Assembly (NCBI RefSeq): GCF_005484945.1
Contig: NZ_CP034035.1
Coordinates: 3,782,001 to 3,846,000 of the forward strand
DNA length: 64,000 nucleotides
Source of the DNA: Brenneria rubrifaciens
GTDB lineage: Bacteria > Pseudomonadota > Gammaproteobacteria > Enterobacterales > Enterobacteriaceae
Reading direction: 5' to 3'
Below the pieces are notes generated by a model. The model searched no databases and was not told the origin of the DNA. It saw nothing but the letters and a program-made list of their open reading frames with translations. The translations under genes were made by a program, and so were the position numbers. This document shows positions 7,715-14,669 of this stretch, piece by piece. The stretch's first letter is position 1; every line of letters starts with the position of its first letter.

Positions 7715-8050
7715 TTAAAGAATTAAATGTCTGGGAAATAAACTCACAACTGCCTTAAGTTTATTCATTGCTTTAATCAGCCTTTCTTTCTCGTCAGTTG
7801 TCAGTTCATTAAATTTCAAGTGATGCCTTTCTATCTCTATATCCGCTAATTCAAATATCGCTGATAGCACACGCATATTTTTGTGATAATCGTCGTCTAT
7901 TTTATCCCGCATATCGTCAATAAATCGGCACATGTCTTTTTCGCTATTTGTCTTGAAGTGTTTACCTCTCAGCATTGCTATATGGTTCAGCCCGTCAGTT
8001 CTGGCGGCGATACTCAGCGGAACGGCGCGGGCGGCTTCGGTGTTAGCCAT
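7715..8050 (-). CDS. P2-type early protein, DUF5347-like
   Basis: I chose the ATG at 8050, which encodes MANTEAARAVPLSIAARTDGL and lies five bases after the preceding gene's stop, so translation is probably coupled. The frame is open with a GTG to 8080. The 111-residue product is helical, with an N-terminal AARTDGLNHIA segment and a C-terminal ending in LKAVVSLFPRHLIL. Size and position match the DUF5347 proteins (P2 orf82/83 area). The function is unknown. The ribosome binding site is weak, which supports dependence on coupling. Confidence 0.6.
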   Translation of the reverse strand: MANTEAARAVPLSIAARTDGLNHIAMLRGKHFKTNSEKDMCRFIDDMRDKIDDDYHKNMRVLSAIFELADIEIERHHLKFNELTTDEKERLIKAMNKLKAVVSLFPRHLIL

Positions 8051-8055
8051 GACAG

Positions 8056-8256
8056 TTACGCCGTAATACCTAGCAACCACGCAAACCAGCGGCGGCGCTT
8101 CGGTGTTGGCACGTAAGGTTTTTTACTCGACGGTGCAAAGTAGGCTTGCGTGGGTGTTGGTTGAACACGCCGGCCGTTCGGCAATTCCAACCAGCCTTTA
8201 TTTTCAGGCTGTGGGGCGGGTGATTGAGATATTAATAAACGCGCGATGCTAATCAT
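8056..8256 (-). CDS. Fil-like phage protein (186/P2 early region)
   Basis: The ATG at 8256 has a GTGGGG ribosome binding site. The 66-residue product starts MISIARLLISQSP and contains NGRRVQP and a basic KRRRWFAWLL tail. This layout (a short QSP motif, a GRR-x-QP motif, a basic aromatic end) fits what I recall of Fil-family proteins. Fil of phage 186 causes host filamentation when expressed. The call rests on motif memory and position, so treat the function as tentative. Confidence 0.5.
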   Translation of the reverse strand: MISIARLLISQSPAPQPENKGWLELPNGRRVQPTPTQAYFAPSSKKPYVPTPKRRRWFAWLLGITA

Positions 8257-8440
8257 TTTTAACCCCACATAATTTATCTATAGTTTTACATGCTTCTGCC
8301 AACGCAAAGTCCAACCCGAAATAATTGCATTCTCGCGTGATTTGATAACGCTGACGGTTATATGGTTTTTTACGTGGCAACTTTAAAATAGTGAAACCAC
8401 GATATAGCGACGTTTTGCTATTTAGCTGAACCAGATTCAC
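8249..8440 (-). CDS. Small phage early protein of unknown function
   Basis: The best start is a GTG at 8440 with an AGAGAGG ribosome binding site, 17 bases after the cox stop; the frame is open further, to 8482, but would overlap cox. The 63-residue product is basic, with RGFTILKLPRKKPYN in the middle and FGLDFALAEACKTID near the end. I do not recognise the family. It overlaps the Fil-like gene start by eight bases, which indicates coupled translation. Confidence 0.6.
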   Translation of the reverse strand: MNLVQLNSKTSLYRGFTILKLPRKKPYNRQRYQITRECNYFGLDFALAEACKTIDKLCGVKND

Positions 8441-8457
8441 GGCGCCTCTCTTATTTA

Positions 8458-8730
8458 TTACAGCCCCAGCCACAATAACCATGCGTCGCGCTGTTCTTTC
8501 GGCCGATTCATGAAGGCATCACGCATAGCGCGATTAAACTCTGGGATATATACCCAATTTTCCCCGCGGCGCGGGCTTGGGTTTTCTGGGTTAACCCACG
8601 GAATCAGCGGCAACTTGCCGTTATCAACCATGCCCTTTACTGCCGCTTCCGACTTCCCGATCATTTCTGCAAACTTCTGATACGGCACCGCATCAACCGG
8701 GTGGCGAATCTCATAAACACCGTCGCTCAT
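8458..8730 (-). CDS. cox: Cox-like excisionase / repressor of the lysogenic promoter
   Basis: The 90-residue protein follows P2 Cox closely by recollection: DAVPYQKFAEMIGKSEAAVKGMVDNG, then WVYIPEFNR, then the ending WLLWLGL. Cox of P2 is a winged-helix DNA-binding protein. It represses the C promoter, acts as the directionality factor for Int excision and activates P4 late genes. The ATG has a textbook AAGGAG ribosome binding site seven bases upstream. It is unusual that a plus-strand accessory gene and a minus-strand small gene separate cox from the C repressor, which are adjacent in P2. Confidence 0.92.
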   Translation of the reverse strand: MSDGVYEIRHPVDAVPYQKFAEMIGKSEAAVKGMVDNGKLPLIPWVNPENPSPRRGENWVYIPEFNRAMRDAFMNRPKEQRDAWLLWLGL

Positions 8731-8778
8731 TGCTAGACTCCTTTTTTCAATTATTGGAATGTGTGCCGGGATTTTTCA

Positions 8779-8866
8779 CCACGCCCGGCGCGTGGGCTAT
8801 GCTATTTTTGCTATGCCCGCCTTGTTCTGAGCGGAACCACGGGCAAAACAACCAACCACAAGGAAT
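8779..8866 (+). ncRNA. Structured leader, candidate C4-type antisense RNA
   Basis: Several hairpins are stacked in the 140-bp gap before the plus-strand accessory gene. The first is CCACGC/GCGTGG (8779-8784, 8790-8795). A nested pair follows: GCCCG/CGGGC (8815-8819, 8840-8844) enclosing GTTC/GAAC (8824-8827, 8834-8837). The layout and the GAGCGGAACCACGGGC wording recall the C4 antisense RNAs that precede icd/ant-like genes in P1, P7 and P4-related elements. The pairing is seen; the family assignment is from memory and needs a covariance-model test. Confidence 0.4.
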
Positions 8867-8870
8867 CAAC

Positions 8871-9329
8871 ATGGAATTGAATATTTCTTCCTGTCACCGC
8901 GTGTTTGATAAAATCGTCACGCGCGTTGATAACTCTTTAAATATCAAAGATAGCTGTATGAGTGAGGCAAAAAACTACATAACCCATAGAGCGCTAATTA
9001 TTTTCAAACTTGACGTTCTCCTTATTGAACACAGAGAAAAATTCGATAATGAACGACTCGTTTTATTTGGAAAAAACGCGCTTTATCATTACCTTTTCAC
9101 TAAAAAGGGTATTCCATTAGAAACAGCGAAGAACATGGGGCTTCATGATTCTTTAATTGTTCTATGGGATGATATTACGGCATACAATTTACCCACGGAC
9201 GTTGATGAATTTATCCGAAAAAATTTCTATTATGCTAACAACCCTGATTCTCAATCTGTTCCGGATGAAAAGCGTTATTTTCAGGACTCTGAATGGGATC
9301 CTGAATTTACCGAAAGATGGCTGAGTTAA
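8871..9329 (+). CDS. Unrecognised accessory protein between cox and C (moron-like)
   Basis: The ATG at 8871 has an AAGGA ribosome binding site six bases upstream; the frame is open back to 8730, but that part overlaps structured leader sequence. The 152-residue product is acidic, soluble-looking and AT-rich in codons. It has segments such as FGKNALYHYLFTKKG and a C-terminal EWDPEFTERWLS. I recall vaguely similar prophage-associated proteins of unknown role, but cannot name a family safely. It lies antisense to the early leftward transcript predicted from 9646-9677, so it would be expressed in the lysogen and silenced in lytic growth. That fits a superinfection or host-modifying function, which is inference. 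Confidence 0.6.
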   Translation: MELNISSCHRVFDKIVTRVDNSLNIKDSCMSEAKNYITHRALIIFKLDVLLIEHREKFDNERLVLFGKNALYHYLFTKKGIPLETAKNMGLHDSLIVLWDDITAYNLPTDVDEFIRKNFYYANNPDSQSVPDEKRYFQDSEWDPEFTERWLS

Positions 9330-9516
9330 TATCCTTATCCAGTTTAACTAAGTCTTTTTCAGCCTCTACTGCTTGAGCCCGCAATTTTTCCGGCCTTCCC
9401 TCGGAAATCTTGCGGATCTCAATCTTTTTAATCACATCACGCAGGAATCCAATCAATTCATCATCACTCAACCCCGCCCGGAATATTTTCGGTTGTGCTT
9501 TATTCTCGCTTCCCAT
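9307..9516 (-). CDS. Small coiled-coil-like protein, first gene of the leftward early transcript
   Basis: This 69-residue protein is highly charged and helical (DDELIGFLRDVIKKIEIRK, then EAEKDLVKLDKDIN). The ATG has an AAGGGG ribosome binding site eight bases upstream. It converges with the plus-strand accessory gene and overlaps it by 23 bp. It is the first gene downstream of the strong leftward promoter at 9646-9677. I do not recognise the family. A regulatory or host-takeover role would suit its position but is not shown by the sequence. Confidence 0.6.
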   Translation of the reverse strand: MGSENKAQPKIFRAGLSDDELIGFLRDVIKKIEIRKISEGRPEKLRAQAVEAEKDLVKLDKDINSAIFR

Positions 9517-9616
9517 CCGTTCACCCCTTCACTGTGTCGTGATACTCTCACTCGATCGCCAATCGCTTAGGCTTGCTTTCTGTTGCTTGCTTGCGCGGTT
9601 GGTATTTCGTGTCTTG

Positions 9617-9640
9617 AAAGGTACTGAGTTACAAACCTTT
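9617..9640. promoter_or_regulatory. Candidate C-repressor operator (inverted repeat)
   Basis: AAAGGT (9617-9622) and ACCTTT (9635-9640) form an inverted repeat with centres about 18 bp apart. It overlaps the -35 of the rightward promoter and the start of the leftward transcript. This is a suitable position for C to control both promoters. Binding is inferred. Confidence 0.45.
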
Positions 9641-9655
9641 TGAGGTGAATATAGT
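9628..9655 (+). promoter_or_regulatory. Candidate Pc promoter for C and int
   Basis: A -35-like GTTACA (9628-9633) and a -10-like TATAGT (9650-9655) are separated by 16 bp and point toward the C gene at 9678. Transcription would start near 9662, leaving a short leader. It overlaps the stronger leftward promoter, as expected for the face-to-face P2 switch. Confidence 0.4.
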
Positions 9656-9677
9656 CATTAAGTCAGGAACTTGTCAA
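9648..9677 (-). promoter_or_regulatory. Candidate Pe early promoter (leftward)
   Basis: On the minus strand a perfect -35 TTGACA (9672-9677) is followed after 18 bp by TATATT (9648-9653). This is the best sigma-70 promoter in the switch region. Its -35 ends directly at the C start codon. It would drive the small gene at 9307-9516, run antisense through the accessory gene and then reach cox and the replication genes. Confidence 0.6.
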
Positions 9678-9971
9678 ATGAAAATTTCACAAAAACTAAG
9701 GGCGATCAGGAAAGCTGAGGGTCTGACTCAGGCTAAATTCTGTGAAATCAGCGGAATAGCATTGGGAACAGTAAAAAATTATGAAGGAGGGCACCAAGAG
9801 CCGGGGATCCAAGTAGTGCTACAAGTGACCAACACCAAACTATTCGAGAAGTACACCCTCTGGCTAATGACGGATAAGACAGCGCCAGAGGCTGGTCAAA
9901 TTGCACCGGCCCTCGCACACATTGGGCCAGAAGAAACAATCTCACCGCGCTCAGGCCAAAAAGCTGGATAA
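9678..9971 (+). CDS. C: P2-type immunity repressor C
   Basis: The 97-residue protein has an N-terminal helix-turn-helix (LRAIRKAEGLTQAKFCEISGI, about 6-26). Its C-terminal half is very like P2 C as I recall it: KYTLWLMTDKTAPE, then GQIAPALAHIG and the final SPRSGQKAG. I prefer the ATG at 9678, with AGGA nine bases upstream, over the longer frame from 9645. C keeps the prophage silent by repressing the early promoter. It is followed by int in the same direction, the usual P2 lysogenic operon. Confidence 0.92.
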   Translation: MKISQKLRAIRKAEGLTQAKFCEISGIALGTVKNYEGGHQEPGIQVVLQVTNTKLFEKYTLWLMTDKTAPEAGQIAPALAHIGPEETISPRSGQKAG

Positions 9972-10074
9972 GTCTCTATGTTGCTTACATTTGCAGGCAT
10001 CAGCGTTTTAAACAGTGTTATACATCGAAATCCATATCTGTAGTTGATATCACTCTCATCATGAGGGCTTCGTA

Positions 10075-11064
10075 ATGGCAATTAAGAAGCTCGATGATGG
10101 TCGATATGAAGTGGACATACGCCCGATCGGAATGCAAGGAAAACGCACCCGGCGGAAATTTGAGAAAAAGACAGAGGCGATAGCCTTTGAGCGCTATACG
10201 CTATCCAGAGCAGACAAAAAGCAATGGCAGCACGGCTATGGCGTTGAGCGTCGCCAGCTCAGCGAGCTGGTCGAATTATGGTGGCTTTATCACGGCCAGA
10301 CGTTGAAAAATGGCATGATTGAAAAGCGACACCTGAAGCGCACAACCGGACAGATGGGCGACCCGGAGATCTGCCGGATAAATAAACGCGCGATACTGGA
10401 ATTTCGTACACTGCGGCTTACTGGCGGCATTAACCCGTCAACTATTAACCGCGACATGTACCGGCTTTCCGGCATGTTTTCAGCGTTGATTAAGCTGGAA
10501 GTCTACGCGGGTGATAATCCACTAAAAGGCTTGCCGCCGCTAACCGAAAAACCGGCATCGGTCACATTCCTGACGGAAGCGGAGATCGCGCGGTTGCTGG
10601 CCGTGCTGGAAGACGACTCGTACAGGCTGGCGGTGTTATGCCTGAGCACCGGGGCAAGATGGGGAGAGGCCAGCGCATTGCGCGCCGATCAGGTGATAAA
10701 CTGCCGGGTTACGTTTACGGAAACAAAGAACGGCAAAAATAGAACCATCCCCATTTCGGAAGAAGTGGAACGGGCTATCAAAACCCGCGAAACCGGCAGG
10801 CTGTTTAAGGTGGACTATTCGGCGTTCTGCGAACAAATCAGAGCGGTGAAACCGGATATACCGAAAGGCCAGGCATCACACATATTGCGGCATACGTTCG
10901 CCAGTCATTTTGTGATGAATGGAGGAAGCCTGGTTGCGCTACAGCAGATTTTAGGTCATGCCAGCATCCAGCAGACCATGACTTACGCGCACCTGGCACC
11001 GGACTATCTGGAAAACGCTATTACGCTCAACCCGTTGCGGGGGAAAATATCCGTTTATCAGTGA
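10075..11064 (+). CDS. int: P2-family tyrosine integrase
   Basis: The 329-residue product is a P2-type site-specific recombinase. The catalytic residues are visible: Arg in STGARWGEA (about 200), HxxR in HILRHTF (about 270), His in GHASIQQ (about 293) and the nucleophile Tyr in TMTYAHL (about 304). The N-terminal arm-binding domain begins MAIKKLDDGRYEVDIRP. It follows C on the same strand. The stop codon itself lies inside the first of three TGACCACT/A repeats (11062-11110), which resemble arm-type Int sites. Beyond it comes the host cpxP/CpxQ terminator, so the right attachment site is within about 150 bp. Confidence 0.96.
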   Translation: MAIKKLDDGRYEVDIRPIGMQGKRTRRKFEKKTEAIAFERYTLSRADKKQWQHGYGVERRQLSELVELWWLYHGQTLKNGMIEKRHLKRTTGQMGDPEICRINKRAILEFRTLRLTGGINPSTINRDMYRLSGMFSALIKLEVYAGDNPLKGLPPLTEKPASVTFLTEAEIARLLAVLEDDSYRLAVLCLSTGARWGEASALRADQVINCRVTFTETKNGKNRTIPISEEVERAIKTRETGRLFKVDYSAFCEQIRAVKPDIPKGQASHILRHTFASHFVMNGGSLVALQQILGHASIQQTMTYAHLAPDYLENAITLNPLRGKISVYQ

Positions 11065-11110
11065 CCACTCAGTGACCACATTTGCCAAAAACGACCGGTT
11101 TTTGACCACT
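11062..11110. repeat. TGACCACT/A repeats, candidate Int arm-binding sites
   Basis: The octamer TGACCACT or TGACCACA occurs at 11062-11069, 11073-11080 and 11103-11110, all in the same orientation. Its complement, TGTGGTCA, is close to the arm-site word TGTGGACA that I recall for P2 Int. The first copy contains the int stop codon. Function is inferred from position and similarity. Confidence 0.5.
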
Positions 11111-11134
11111 TTCTAACCGTTTATAGTTGCTTGT

Positions 11135-11160
11135 AATCGCTTAATAAGCGGTTGTTTTAA
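11135..11160 (+). terminator. Candidate int terminator
   Basis: AATCGCTT (11135-11142) pairs with AAGCGGTT (11146-11153) around a 3-nt loop and is followed by GTTTTAA. It lies 70 bp after int. The stem is short and A/T-rich, so it is a modest candidate. Confidence 0.4.
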
Positions 11161-11164
11161 GACG

Positions 11165-11215
11165 ATTTTCCAGAAAAACCGCAAAAAAAAGCCCTCCATC
11201 ATGGAGGGCGAAAAG
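11165..11215. other. Probable right attachment-site region of the prophage
   Basis: Phage sequence continues past int to roughly here, and the CpxQ/cpxP terminator begins at 11183. The crossover core must lie close to the A-tract and stem (11183-11209). P2-like prophages in the cpxP 3' region are known from E. coli. The exact core cannot be set without the left end, which is outside the window. Confidence 0.5.
11183..11209 (-). terminator. Intrinsic terminator of cpxP / CpxQ
   Basis: On the minus strand GCCCTCCAT pairs with ATGGAGGGC around a single C (11191-11209) and is followed by eight U residues (11190-11183). It is a textbook Rho-independent terminator and forms the 3' end of CpxQ. Confidence 0.9.
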
Positions 11216-11243
11216 ACAGGGATGGTGTCTATGGCAAGGAAAA
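11183..11243 (-). ncRNA. cpxQ: CpxQ, Hfq-dependent sRNA from the cpxP 3' UTR
   Basis: The minus-strand sequence begins TTTTCCTTGCCATAGACACC and continues ATCCCTGTCTT, then the terminator stem and U-tract. This matches E. coli/Salmonella CpxQ essentially base for base in the seed region as I recall it; only the terminator stem differs. In those species RNase E releases CpxQ from cpxP mRNA, and it represses envelope-protein mRNAs under Cpx stress. About 60 nt long, it starts 56 bp after the cpxP stop. The prophage joins the chromosome directly at its 3' end. Confidence 0.88.
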
Positions 11244-11299
11244 AAGGTGCGTACTCACTACTCACTACACGTCACTACTCGAACGACTACTCTACACTG

Positions 11300-11809
11300 C
11301 TACTCAGGGTTAACTGTGGTGCCTGACGATGGCATCGGCATCTGATTTAACATCGAGATTTGCCGCTCCATTTGTTGCATTCGTTGCTGATGTTTCTGCT
11401 CCAGAATACTTTTCTGTTCTGGCGTCAACAGGTTGTACATTTGATTGCGCACGCGCGTCATTTGCACCTGACGTTCAATCTGTACTTCCATCATCTTAGT
11501 AATCTGCTGGCGAACCGCAGCTTCATCAAAGGTGCTGTTCGTCACCAGGTTATGCATGGTTTCAACATCTTTCACATTAAACGCCGGAATCTCCTGACGC
11601 CCTTGATACATCAAATCGCGCATTTGTTGCCGCTGTTGCTCGGTTAATTTCACGCCATCAAACATCGCCTGCTGATCGTGTATCCTTCTCATGGAAGGGT
11701 CATCCTGATGCCAGTTATTCACAGACGCACTCCCAAGCTCTGCCGCAAACGCAGTGAAAGCACTCAGCATCAGCAGTGAAGCGAGAGATAACGTTGTGAC
11801 TTGTTGCAT
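11300..11809 (-). CDS. cpxP: Periplasmic Cpx stress adaptor CpxP
   Basis: The 169-residue protein has a signal peptide (about 1-22, ending AFAAE) and the two LTxxQ motifs of the CpxP/Spy family: LTEQQRQQM at about 56 and LTPEQKSIL at about 128. CpxP binds the CpxA sensor domain and keeps it off. It is titrated away by misfolded proteins and degraded with them by DegP. The C-terminus has a Met/Gln-rich stretch. It is divergent from cpxRA, with a CpxR box between. The ATG has a GGAG site eight bases upstream. The 3' UTR carries CpxQ. Confidence 0.95.
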   Translation of the reverse strand: MQQVTTLSLASLLMLSAFTAFAAELGSASVNNWHQDDPSMRRIHDQQAMFDGVKLTEQQRQQMRDLMYQGRQEIPAFNVKDVETMHNLVTNSTFDEAAVRQQITKMMEVQIERQVQMTRVRNQMYNLLTPEQKSILEQKHQQRMQQMERQISMLNQMPMPSSGTTVNPE

Positions 11810-11892
11810 CTATAATCTCCTTTTTAGTTCGCTGTTCTGTGAATCAATGCGTATCAGTCTAATTGTCTTGCTGCAAACATGCGTCAGAGGAT

Positions 11893-11907
11893 GTAAAACT
11901 ACGTAAA
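11893..11907. promoter_or_regulatory. CpxR box
   Basis: Two GTAAA pentamers (11893-11897 and 11903-11907) are separated by exactly five bases, the CpxR consensus. The box lies between divergent cpxP and cpxR, as in E. coli, and probably activates both. Confidence 0.88.
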
Positions 11908-11961
11908 GTCATGGAATGCCACGAATCTATGACGTATTTTGCCCCTGGAGGTAGACAACAC

Positions 11962-12660
11962 ATGAATAAGATCCTGCTGGTTGATGACGATAAAGAGCTA
12001 ACGTCCTTACTGAGAGAACTGCTCGAAATGGAAGGATTTAATGTCGTGGTCGCCTATGATGGCGAGCAGGCGTTAAGCGCCTTGGATAGTACAATTGACC
12101 TGCTTTTACTCGATGTGATGATGCCGAAAAAGAATGGCATCGACACACTAAAAGAAGTGCGGCAACAACATCAGACGCCGGTGATTATGTTGACCGCGCG
12201 TGGCAGTGAACTGGATCGGGTACTCGGTTTGGAGTTGGGCGCGGACGATTATCTGCCGAAACCCTTTAACGACCGTGAACTGGTGGCGCGTATCCGAGCC
12301 ATCTTGCGCCGTTCAAATTGGACAGATCAGCAACAGGCCGGCGAAAACAATGCGCCGACGCTGGAAGTTGACGGTCTGCGGCTCAATCCCGGACGTCAGG
12401 AAGCCAGCTTCGACGATACCGTGCTGGATCTGACGGGGACGGAATTCACGCTGCTCTATCTGCTGGCCCAACGGCTGGGTCAGGTGGTTTCACGTGAACA
12501 CCTGAGTCAGGAAGTGCTGGGTAAGCGCCTGACGCCCTTTGACCGCGCCATAGATATGCATATCTCCAATCTGCGCCGTAAGTTGCCAGAGCGCAAAGAC
12601 GGGTTGCCCTGGTTTAAAACCTTGCGCGGACGGGGTTACCTGATGGTATCCGCTGCATGA
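11962..12660 (+). CDS. cpxR: Response regulator CpxR
   Basis: The 232-residue length is the same as E. coli CpxR. I chose the ATG at 11962 (MNKILLVDDD), preceded by TGGAGG; the frame is open upstream to 11863 without a comparable signal. The receiver domain has the acidic pair DDD, the phosphoacceptor Asp in LLLLDVMMP (about 51), Thr in MLTARG and Lys in LPKPF. The OmpR-type winged helix fills the C-terminal half. Phosphorylated CpxR activates periplasmic folding and proteolysis genes. The stop overlaps the cpxA start by ATGA. Confidence 0.97.
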   Translation: MNKILLVDDDKELTSLLRELLEMEGFNVVVAYDGEQALSALDSTIDLLLLDVMMPKKNGIDTLKEVRQQHQTPVIMLTARGSELDRVLGLELGADDYLPKPFNDRELVARIRAILRRSNWTDQQQAGENNAPTLEVDGLRLNPGRQEASFDDTVLDLTGTEFTLLYLLAQRLGQVVSREHLSQEVLGKRLTPFDRAIDMHISNLRRKLPERKDGLPWFKTLRGRGYLMVSAA

Positions 12661-14027
12661 TTAATAGCCTGACCGCGCGCATTTTCGCTATTTTCTGGCT
12701 AACGCTGGCTTTGGTTCTCATGCTGGTGCTGATGGTGCCCAAGCTGGATTCCCGTCAACTGACGGCGCTACTGGAAAGTGAAGAGCGGCAAGGCGTTATG
12801 CTGGAACAGCATATTGAAGCCGATCTAGCCAACACTCCCGCCAACGATTTGCGCTGGTGGCTGAGGCTGTTCTGGGTCATTGAGAAATGGGCGCCGCCGG
12901 GGCAGCGCCTCTTGCTGGTCACCAGCGAAGGACGAGTGCTGGGCGCTCAGAAGAATGAGACGCAAATTGTACGCAACTTTATCGGTCTGTCCGACAACGC
13001 CGATCATCCGCAGAAGAAAAAGTACGGCCGGGTTGAACTGCTGGGGCCGTTCTCCATCAGGGACGGCGAAGACCACTATCAGCTTTACCTGATACGTCCG
13101 GCCAGCAGTCCTCAGTCAGATTTTATTAATCTGCTGTTCGACCGGCCGCTGCTGTTGCTGATTTTCACCATGTTAATCAGCTCCCCCTTGTTGTTGTGGC
13201 TCGCCTGGAGCCTTGCTAAACCAGCCCGTAAACTGAAACACGCGGCTGACGAGGTCGCCCGTGGCGATCTACGTCAACATCCTGAACTGGAATCAGGACC
13301 ACCGGAATTTCAGGCTACCGGCGTCAGCTTTAACCAGATGGTCAGCGCGCTTGAACGTATGGTGACGGCGCAGCAGCGCCTGCTGTCGGACATTTCACAC
13401 GAGTTGCGTACTCCGCTCACCCGCTTGCAACTTGCCACCGCGCTCTTGCGCAGACGGCAGGGAGAGGGGAACGAGCTTAGTCGCATCGAGATGGAAACCC
13501 AGCGGCTCGACAGCATGATCAACGACCTGCTGGTTCTGTCACGAAACCAGCACAAGAATGAGTTGACCCGTGAATTTTTGCGGGCGGACGAACTGTGGGG
13601 CGACGTGCTGGACGATGCGGCGTTTGAAGCAGAGCAAATGGGGAAAACGCTGGAGGTCACCTATCCCCCCGGCCCGTGGACACTCTTCGGCAACCCGAAC
13701 GCGCTCGACAGCGCGCTGGAGAATATTGTGCGCAACGCGCTGCGTTATTCCCATCATCACATTGCTGTCGCCTTCGCCGTCGATAACCAGGGTATCACCA
13801 TCAAAGTTGACGATGACGGCCCTGGCGTCAGCCCGGAAGATCGCGAGCAAATTTTCCGGCCTTTTTACCGCACCGATGAGGCCCGCGATCGCGAATCTGG
13901 CGGTACGGGCCTGGGATTGGCGATTGTCGAGACGGCAATTACCCAGCACAAAGGCTGGGTGAAAGCTGAAGATAGCCCGCTGGGTGGCTTGCGGTTAGTG
14001 ATCTGGCTTCCTCTGGATCAGCGATAG
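12657..14027 (+). CDS. cpxA: Sensor histidine kinase CpxA
   Basis: The 456-residue protein (E. coli 457) has two membrane segments (about 7-27 and 163-183) flanking a periplasmic sensor domain, then a HAMP domain. The H box is SDISHELRTPLTR with the phosphoacceptor His near 248. The kinase N, G1 and G2 boxes follow (NIVRNALRYS, DDGPGV, GGTGLGLAI). It phosphorylates and dephosphorylates CpxR in response to envelope stress. It is translationally coupled to cpxR by a 4-bp overlap. Confidence 0.97.
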   Translation: MINSLTARIFAIFWLTLALVLMLVLMVPKLDSRQLTALLESEERQGVMLEQHIEADLANTPANDLRWWLRLFWVIEKWAPPGQRLLLVTSEGRVLGAQKNETQIVRNFIGLSDNADHPQKKKYGRVELLGPFSIRDGEDHYQLYLIRPASSPQSDFINLLFDRPLLLLIFTMLISSPLLLWLAWSLAKPARKLKHAADEVARGDLRQHPELESGPPEFQATGVSFNQMVSALERMVTAQQRLLSDISHELRTPLTRLQLATALLRRRQGEGNELSRIEMETQRLDSMINDLLVLSRNQHKNELTREFLRADELWGDVLDDAAFEAEQMGKTLEVTYPPGPWTLFGNPNALDSALENIVRNALRYSHHHIAVAFAVDNQGITIKVDDDGPGVSPEDREQIFRPFYRTDEARDRESGGTGLGLAIVETAITQHKGWVKAEDSPLGGLRLVIWLPLDQR

Positions 14028-14042
14028 GAGTAACCGGCACGG

Positions 14043-14507
14043 TCAGGAACGACCGCCAAAACCGTTCTGCCGCCAGGCTTCATAGCTGATAATCGCCACC
14101 GCGTTGGACAGGTTCAGGCTACGGCTGTCTGGCTGCATTGGGATTCGAATACGAAAATCCGCTGAGAAACCGTTACGGATTGCATCGGGCAAACCCGCCG
14201 TTTCCGAACCAAACAGCAAAACATCACCCGGAGCATATGCGGGCTGATCGTACGGACAGCTACCTTTGGTAGTACAGGCGAAAATGCGTCTTCCTGTGAC
14301 CGCGGCCAGAAAGTCCTGATAGTTATTATGGCGGCTGACGTTAGCCAGATCGTGGTAATCCAGCCCTGCCCGGCGCAGCTTCTTTTCTTCAAAATCGAAA
14401 CCCAGCGGTTCAATCAGGTGAAGGCTGCAACCGTTGTTGGCGGCCAGACGGATAATGTTTCCGGTATTTGGGGCGATTTGTGGCTCATAGAGCGCAATAT
14501 GAAACAT
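14043..14507 (-). CDS. trmL: tRNA (cytidine/uridine-34-2'-O)-methyltransferase TrmL
   Basis: The 154-residue SPOUT methylase starts [20 protein letters not shown], the TrmL/YibK N-terminus. It contains [11 protein letters not shown] (motif 2) and [18 protein letters not shown] (motif 3), the knotted S-adenosylmethionine site. It 2'-O-methylates the wobble base of the tRNA-Leu CAA and UAA isoacceptors. It converges with cpxA, with 15 bp between stops, and no terminator is obvious there. Confidence 0.95.
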   Translation of the reverse strand: MFHIALYEPQIAPNTGNIIRLAANNGCSLHLIEPLGFDFEEKKLRRAGLDYHDLANVSRHNNYQDFLAAVTGRRIFACTTKGSCPYDQPAYAPGDVLLFGSETAGLPDAIRNGFSADFRIRIPMQPDSRSLNLSNAVAIISYEAWRQNGFGGRS

Positions 14508-14669
14508 GGGGTAACTTTAAGTCGCAAAGAAAAATTCAGCGCCAGTATATAACATCCTCATCGCCCCCAAAACCAGAGCGGGCAATGAATACGGATAACT
14601 CCGCACGACGTTTTCGCCGCCAGCGATTACACTATGAGTAACACGATTGTTCATGTAGGTAAGGCAATA

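Noticed and set aside
12825..13962. Several antisense or shifted frames inside cpxA
   Set aside because: cpxA is full length and conserved here; the shadows lack ribosome binding sites and family features.
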